Assembly: GCA_009760855.2 (NCBI GenBank)
Contig: WPIO01000157.1
Coordinates: 205,001-269,000, forward strand
Source: Cristatella mucedo
Taxonomy: Eukaryota > Bryozoa > Phylactolaemata > Cristatellidae
Direction: 5' to 3'
DNA: 64,000 bases
Below the pieces are notes generated by a model. The model was given only the letters and a program-made list of their open reading frames with translations. It did not search any database and had not been told where the DNA came from. Position 1 is the stretch's first letter, and each line of letters starts with the position of its first letter. A program made the translations under genes and the position numbers. Positions 58,301-64,000 of this stretch are shown here, one piece after another.

Positions 58301-61300
58301 AAACCATATTTGCTCACATTTACCACCAATTTATAGTAGTTCTAACAGCTACGGGCCGAGATAGAGCGACATTACTAACAGGAGGCCAAGTGCAGCCAAA
58401 CTAATAGCCACTAGTGTATCTTTCTCGAACTATTTCAGTCACTCTCTCTCTTTCTCTCTATTTATATATATATATATATATACAAATAAATAAATAAATA
58501 TATACAATTGCTTTAATTAATTTTAATTAAATTAATTAATTATAATTAATTGCTCGCATGAAATACTATAACATATATATATATATATATATCTCACAAT
58601 TGCATACATGAAATACTATAATCGATCAACAAAATTAAAACGTTGATTGAGGACCAACGGCTGTGCAAACATTACTCCATACCCAAAAAAGATAGCAAAG
58701 CACGTGCAATCGGTACTCGGATGCTACGCTTGCGCCCTAGAACTCACCTAGGTGCATTCGCTTCCGACCCTTGTGATGCGGCACGAGCAACGGCTTTGCA
58801 ATGGGCACATCCGGATGTATGACCAGTGGCTCCATGCGATATGCCACCGGATCATAAGGGTGGAAGATATTGAAGAAGCGTGGGCAAGTTGGCAGGTGGT
58901 AACTGGAGCTGAGGCCACCGATGCCGCGAATCGTCAGGAACATGGCGATCGGCGAGCCGAGAGCGAAGAAGCAGGACGGACTGAAGCTGAGCTGCGGAAA
59001 GCTACAGGCCGGCCGCCCGACGCCGCCGGCGCTGCCCGGCTCGTACGAAACCGACATATGCCTGCTGCTGCCGCCGCCGCTGCTGCAAAGAGCAACGGAT
59101 CGTGCAGCCTCGCAACACGACGAGGCCGGCACAAAGCAGGTAGCAGGACCTGAAGCCGGAGCAGTCACGCTCGGCACCGAAGCTGCCTTCCAAAGCTTGC
59201 TGGCTCCAGCCTGCCGGAGAAGAACGCCAAGGCTGACCTCGCCTCCTTAGCCGCGAGAGCGAGATCAAGAGGAAGTGCAGCAATGGCATATGGGGGATGA
59301 GAGGGCAGAGTGCGCTTAGCCGGGCAGCAAGTCGAGAGAAAGGAAGAGACTTACGCCGTGCTTTTTTTCCTCCTGAAGGAAAGCCTTCAGTTTCTTTCTG
59401 GGCCCCAGCGGCAGGCCGAGCTCCTTCCAGTCGTCGTCTTCAAATAGCACCTACAATAGTAGTGGGTCGAGCCGACCTTACATGTCGCGTGGCACCAGGG
59501 CAAGAATAAGTATCCCCCCCCCGAACAGAACAGCGTTCAAGCAACAGCCGACGAGCGCGAGACCCAGCTTTGGGATGTGCTCAGCAGCAGTCCCTGCTGG
59601 CCACCAACAGGATGCGAGCGGCGGTGCGCCAGACGAGGCACTTCATTCGTCTGCAATGGTGAGCTTATACGCCCCCAAGGATCGAGGCAAACGCAAGTTC
59701 ATAGAGTGTGCACAGGTCTAGTAGCCACTACATCCCAGGTTTCTCTCCCATCTGTCTCTCGCATGCTCTCTGTCTCCCTCCCTCCCTCTCTCTCTCTCTC
59801 AAATTAGGCAAGTTCCTGCTTAGCTGGGAATTTCACTCGATCGGCTTGACAAACTTTTATCCATCGAACTCTTGCTTGCAGGACTAGTTTGGATTGGCCT
59901 AACAGAGCTCTTAAGACGACCAAGCACGATGCCGGGCTAAGCCCAAACTCATGGGTAATCTTATTGAAAGTAGACTCTTCACGATTTATACGTGCTATTT
60001 CAAGACACCAGTGAGACATGGGTTTTGGAACGCTCAAATTACTTTTGATATAATCGCATGGCTGGACTGCTCTGAGGTTACTGATTTCGGGCAAGTTGGC
60101 ATGCAGACAAATTTTCCACATAGAGTGCAGCACCTCACTTCAACACGGCCTGACTGGTTTGCTTTGAAAATAGTGCATCTAAATGGTATTCCATAAATGA
60201 ACTCGTTTGCTCGTCGCCAAAACGATTTCATCCGATCTTTGAGCTACAGGTATACGAATGAGGTACCTAACTACTGCCAGATACGTGAGACAGCTGTTAC
60301 CAAAGATCATGAATAGATAAACTTCCGTGTTACAAATCAATTGTATCTGTACGTATGCACATACTTATACACATATTTGGCCAAAGGGGACTTGGATTTA
60401 CTGGGACAGGCTCCTCTTTAAGTACTTGCGCGCGAAATGTTCTGCTGAATAATTGCTGAAATAGCTCCTTGGCACAAGCAGGCACGCACACACAGAAACA
60501 CAAACACAGACAAAAACGTACACAGCTCCATTTCTGCCACAATGGCCTCTGTGAGCGTGCTTCAACGGATGATAGGCCATTCAGCCAATCAGGATTGGAT
60601 GGTGAAGACAAGTGACTCTCTTTTTTCAAATTACCATTTCCTTTGTAGGCCATCAAAATAGCTTGCAGACGACTTGTACATATCTTGCAGCCGACTTTAC
60701 AGCGGTCCTGAGCTTCTACTTCCATGCTACTCACTACCTCAACCGTTCTCCCGACTCAGCTATGCTTCTCACTTTCTCTTTGGTGCGTGATAGGAAGCCT
60801 GTTGGCTATCAAATGCATACCCAAAGCTGCTTAGGCTTTGAGTGCACTATGCAAGACTGTCCTGCGTAACATCCAAATAGTCTTTGTCGACTCACAGACG
60901 GAAATACAAGACAAGACAATAGCCCAAGTGAATACTGATTGCTTGCAAATTAGCAATAGCCAATCTCAGTAGATGATTATGTTATCGGTGGCAATACCGG
61001 GGCATTTCAGTTCTAGAAATCACACACTTTCTCATTTCCTCATCAGCCACCAGCAACATTACGACACATGCTGTAGCATGCATTTAAAGGTCGGCAAGCA
61101 AAACTTATTTAATGCTGGTTGTCAAGAAAGAGTCTGACGTCGGACTTGGTCCTAGATCTACGCCTCTAAGTAATGGATGGTCATGTTATACCACAGGCGT
61201 TGAAACTAAGGATTGCTGACCACGCATTGCAAATGTGGTTGAAGGTTTCTGCTGATACATTTTTTCTGCGGTCACATCGAGCTTCAGCCTATGCAGTCAC

Positions 61301-64000
61301 GTTCACAGTAAAGGAGCACGCTGGTGCAAGCTGCAGCCAGTCAAAGCATACCAATGAGTCAATATCAATTTGTTCCTGATGGAACTTTAGTGTGAACTCA
61401 GATAAGCCAAGCTTTTTAAGCACACTTTCAATGGTCTCAGCACTCGGCAGAGTCTCAGACTCAGCTCCAGAAGCTGCGACAGCCTACAGCGTAAAAAGAG
61501 CCACGGCAGGTCAGCGTAAATTAACATATGTCAAGTCACTCCGTACGATCTGAAAAGCAATCAAGTGATCATGCATGGAAGTCCTCTAATCAGGCCAACA
61601 TTAGAAAAGATATGCCAGCTGAATTCACTTTAGCTAATACCAAATTTAAATATAAAAGAACAGCAGTAGACCAGCTATGCATCCTCTAGAGAGGTTTAAA
61701 CCGGATTAGCACAGACATTGAAAGAGGACGTCCACTCCAACTATCAACAAATGCTTGCACAGCAGCAACTAGAGCCGGACGTACCAATGAACCAGCAGCC
61801 AAGGCACAAGCAGCCAAGACTTTTGCAGGCTACAGCTTCGAACACTACTGCACAAAAACAAAGCAAAGAAACAAAACTTCGGTAGAGGCGAGACTATAGT
61901 GTGTAACTAGTTCAAGTTAGGAAGAACTATATACAAATAAGGCTAGATTAACACTGACGATCCAAGTTTGCCGAAGACATGAGTTTTTCAAATACTTCCA
62001 TCTACCCCCTTCATCGAATGATAGATCACCCAAGTCGATAAAATGGGCAGACTTCAGTAGATACAACTGCGCACAATCTGGGCTTGCTGTTCAAAAACCA
62101 TTCGAGATTGAATGAATACACTTCTTCCATTGTCAGGTCAGCACACTTTCAGCTGAGAAACATGACCATCATCAGGGCCTGCTTAGACACAGCCGAGCTG
62201 GTTTGGTCCAGTGGTTAAGGTGCTTGCCCCGACCAAGGTCTGGCTGAGGTCGTGGGCTCGAGCCCCGAGGCAAATGTGAAGTGCCTGAATAGAGATTAAG
62301 TTCTCTTGGGGCGCTATACAAATGAATTGTATTCATTTATGAGTATGACAGCTAAGCTAGTTCACACATTTGTGTAACATCGAGTCTAGATTGCTTAAAT
62401 TCCCTTTATTCAGGAGCCCCTCCGTTGCCAATGCCTGTTGTAACCAGCTGCAAATGATGCAAAACTCAGCAGCTTGTCTGGTCTTTCGTCAAACGCCCCT
62501 TGGTCTCAGCCCGAGGGTTAAGTGCTTGCACCTCGCGAAAACACATCTCGACATTAGTTATGGGTTCGAGTCTGCAGTGGCCAATTCCTTATCGTCCACT
62601 GCAAGTGTGAAGCATGATAGACGCTATGGCAATAATTCTGTCCGAAATATAAATGAGGCCGTTGAATCAGCTAACCTTAAACGGCATAGCTGCCACATCA
62701 CACGACTTCTGTCCGAGTTTCACTGGCTCACAAGCATCGAGTCGAGGATTCACTGTCCGATTCAGGGTTAAGGTCGCTTCACTTGATTGCACCAGCCTGC
62801 CTAACCAACTAAAAACAAAATCTTGGCTGATTAAACAGCCTCATTTGCATAGCAGTAGAAGAGCTTTATCGGCTATCATCACTGCTTGCAGTTGGCAATA
62901 AAGGATGGCCTAACTGCAGGATTCGAACCCACAACCGAGGTCGTGAAGAGCGAGTACCTTACCTCCTGGGCTATCGCACGGCCCAGTAAACTACTCCAGT
63001 GTGCTCTTGCACCACCTGCTAGGCTTTCACCAGTCTTCCAGTGCTATGCACTAAATTGAAATCTTCTGGCGGCCTTCAGTTCCTATACAGCGCACGTCTT
63101 TAACTCGCTTCCGGGTACAGTCACTACCTGCAATGACCTTGCATCTTTCACGATTCAGCTAAAGGTGCATCCGTTATGGCCAACTTTCCTTGTGCCCCAG
63201 TGACCTCGCCTGCTTTTTTGTTCCGGTGCATTTTTTTTTTACGTAAGTACCTGCGCCTGATTCTGACCCCGTTACTAGTCATCAAAGTTGCAGGCAGAAA
63301 AACATATGACGAATAAAACAGGGGGCAAGGACCTAACGTTTAGCAGGCGACCAGCCAGAAAGGCAAAACGATAGGGCAAGGCTAAAAGCAGTGAAAAGCT
63401 CAGCACGCTGGAAGCTCTGACTTTCACGAGGAGACTGCGATGGAAACGTGGCCCAGCCACACCCCCTGCACCCCGAAGGGAGTAGGAGACGTGAGTGGCA
63501 CGTGGCGCTCAAGTAGTTGCTCACGGATGCCTCGCGCCACAGGTCCAAATACTGCAACTGCTGGTGCACGCCCTCCAGCCAGCCACTCACGCCAGAGGTG
63601 ACATCCGCTGACCCGGATGCTGCCGCTGAAGGCTGCGGAAGAGGAAGCTCCAAGGCGTTTGCACCATGAGCTGCTGCTGCGCCCTGATTCGACAGCACAT
63701 CGAACAGAATCAATGCGCCGAGGCTGTGCCCTGTCACAGAGACAGGTCCTCGGAAGTTAGGATGCCGCTTTTGAAAGATCTCGTACATCCTGTTCATCTC
63801 TCCAGACACCTGATCGACGATTTTCTGCAAAAATGCAAAACGCCAATCAGACTCACGAGAACGAGCGTGGATCCCTGCGATGCAGGGAGGAGGGCCCTCA
63901 AAGCGACAGGCAGCCTCCTTCCTGGCAGCCGAAGAAAGAGCTCGGCCTTCACCTGAGAATAAAAGGGACTGGTGTAGAACAGTATGTCGAGGAGAGTCTC
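52388..64000 (-). CDS. DDHD/SAM-domain phospholipase A1 (DDHD2/SEC23IP family), 5' end outside
   Basis: Intracellular PA-PLA1-type lipase; relatives act at the ER-Golgi and on phospholipids or triglyceride. I assemble eight minus-strand exons: 64000-63953 (partial), 63824-63525, 61483-61352, 59450-59355, 59210-58748, 56809-56573, 52978-52843 and 52751-52388. All introns are GT-AG with matching phases, giving 591 visible residues plus stop. The lipase motif GHSLG has Ser at visible residue 50. A SAM domain is split over two exons ([31 protein letters not shown]). The DDHD domain shows [43 protein letters not shown] and SHVCYWESEDTAL, so catalytic and metal-type residues look intact. The last about 100 residues are an Ala/Pro/Ser-rich tail longer than in vertebrate relatives. 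The acceptor at 59210 is the least certain. I cannot decide DDHD2 versus SEC23IP without the N-terminus. Confidence 0.93.
53300..53474 (+). mobile_element. tRNA-derived SINE, type A, well preserved (DDHD intron)
   Basis: A-box region GGCTCACTAGGTAAGG, then a perfect palindrome CACGACCTCGG/CCGAGGTCGTG with a two-base spacer. The B-box is GGCTCGAATCC (53353-53363). The arms GCAGTGGGC and CCACTGC follow, then cgctatacaaaagaggctg, ttaaatcagcta and a TTATTT tail. It inserts between the last-but-one and preceding exons of the DDHD gene, opposite to the gene's strand. Confidence 0.9.
54215..54300 (-). mobile_element. Type B SINE remnant (DDHD intron)
   Basis: On the minus strand: head remnant gatctcggcgagcag, then gcgcctgaatatagataaag, ttctcttagggcgctataca. 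The tail hairpin is recognisable; the head is decayed. Confidence 0.6.
55571..56291. mobile_element. PIF/Harbinger-like MITE, 721 bp (DDHD intron)
   Basis: The left end AGCTGCATTTACCCGGCAGA is an inverted match (about 20 of 24 bases) to the right end at 56268-56291. The right end is flanked by TAA; the left flank is TAC, so the three-base duplication is imperfect. Just inside the right end AAATCTGTGGGAAA occurs twice (56235-56248 and 56257-56270), resembling subterminal transposase-binding repeats. No transposase frame is inside. The class assignment is inference. Confidence 0.5.
57642..57789 (-). mobile_element. tRNA-Asp(GTC)-headed SINE fused to LINE tail (DDHD intron)
   Basis: On the minus strand a tRNA-Asp-like unit runs from about 57783 to 57713: acceptor TCCTTGG pairs fully with CCAAGGA. 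D-arm sequence TAGTATAGTGGTTAGTATC, anticodon loop CTGTCAT (GTC), one mismatch in the anticodon stem and a T-arm one base short (GGTTCATTT). Eight bases later comes gcgcctagagagagattgag, ttctctgagggcacttta and an ATT-rich tail, the local LINE 3' end. TAGAATT flanks both sides as a possible target duplication, with a six-base leader before the tRNA. It could be mistaken for a real tRNA gene, but the defects and the tail argue for a SINE. Confidence 0.8.
58443..58612. repeat. AT-rich microsatellite cluster (DDHD intron)
   Basis: CT, (AT)n, (AAAT)n and TTAA-rich segments in succession, about 140-300 bases downstream, on the minus strand, of the DDHD-domain exon donor. Confidence 0.9.
60650..60880 (+). 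mobile_element. Second LINE family fragment (DDHD intron)
   Basis: Translates to [19 protein letters not shown] and [10 protein letters not shown] followed by a stop at 60867. It closely parallels the minus-strand fragment at 45365-45720. It is only the extreme 3' coding part. Confidence 0.75.
62187..62340 (+). mobile_element. tRNA-derived SINE, type B, best copy
   Basis: The head tggtttggtccagtggttaa and ggtgcttgcc is followed by ctgaggtcgtgggctcgagc (B-box GGCTCGAGCCC). The short linker aggcaaatgtg leads into cctgaatagagattaagttc and tcttggggcgctatacaaat. The AGAGATTAAGTTCTCT stem of the LINE tail is kept. It inserted into the L2-type LINE. Confidence 0.85.
62500..62680 (+). mobile_element. 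tRNA-derived SINE, type A, diverged
   Basis: Head tctcagcccgagggttaagt, B-box GGGTTCGAGTC, arms GCAGTGG/CCACTGC, end aaatgaggccgttgaatcag. Inserted within the LINE at 62070-63235. Confidence 0.8.
62827..62988 (-). mobile_element. tRNA-derived SINE, type A
   Basis: Reverse complement shows the head with a tagcccaggaggtaaggta segment, the B-box GGGTTCGAATCC, and the end atgcaaatgaggctgtttaa. It is opposite in strand to the other two SINEs in the same LINE. Confidence 0.85.

Larger units (their letters stand above)
62070..63235 (+). mobile_element. L2-type LINE split by three SINEs (DDHD intron)
   Basis: LINE pieces in collinear order. 62075-62185 has the [17 protein letters not shown] block. 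62341-62495 has TAKLVHTF, then a [12 protein letters not shown] block. 62683-62825 has [14 protein letters not shown]. 62990-63235 has [18 protein letters not shown]. These match successive blocks of the intact relatives at 45925 and 34150. The gaps are filled by SINEs at 62187-62340 (+), 62500-62680 (+) and 62827-62988 (-). The LINE is older than all three SINEs. No clear tail is left. Confidence 0.82.

Overview
The window is animal nuclear DNA. It has spliced genes with GT-AG introns, long dinucleotide arrays, L2/CR1-type LINE remnants with (ATT)n tails and tRNA-derived SINEs. Gene content (FoxD, farnesyltransferase alpha, aminoethanethiol dioxygenase, DDHD phospholipase) is bilaterian. The forkhead domain has the RRRKRYKR end that I associate with arthropod FoxD, and the repeat style suits a marine or arthropod-type invertebrate. 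The sequence alone does not let me name the phylum.

Layout. 1-4 kb: unique sequence with no gene recognised. About 4-14.4 kb: a broad GC- and CpG-rich block around a single-exon FoxD gene (12469-13737, +), with a 600-bp (CT)n array at 8416-9015. 15.3-17.4 kb: a cluster of microsatellites. 18-35 kb: a gene-poor stretch filled with 3'-truncated L2-type LINEs and tRNA-SINEs. 35.8-44.3 kb: a complete eight-exon FNTA gene (+), 331 codons, including a 63-nt exon. 45-47.7 kb: more LINE copies. 49.0-49.7 kb: an intronless ADO gene (+). 52.4-64 kb: the 3' eight exons of a DDHD/SAM phospholipase gene (DDHD2/SEC23IP family, -), whose 5' part lies beyond the right edge. Its introns carry SINEs, a PIF/Harbinger-like MITE and a LINE broken by three SINEs.

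The four genes are unrelated housekeeping or developmental loci and form no operon-like system. They act in protein prenylation (FNTA), thiol and N-terminal cysteine oxidation (ADO), phospholipid metabolism in the early secretory pathway (DDHD) and transcriptional regulation (FoxD).

The most interesting structure is the mobile-element ecology. A LINE 3' hairpin plus (ATT)n tail is shared by several LINEs and by at least two SINE types. One of these is a nearly intact tRNA-Asp directly joined to that tail. A third SINE type carries a long palindromic arm followed by a second hairpin.
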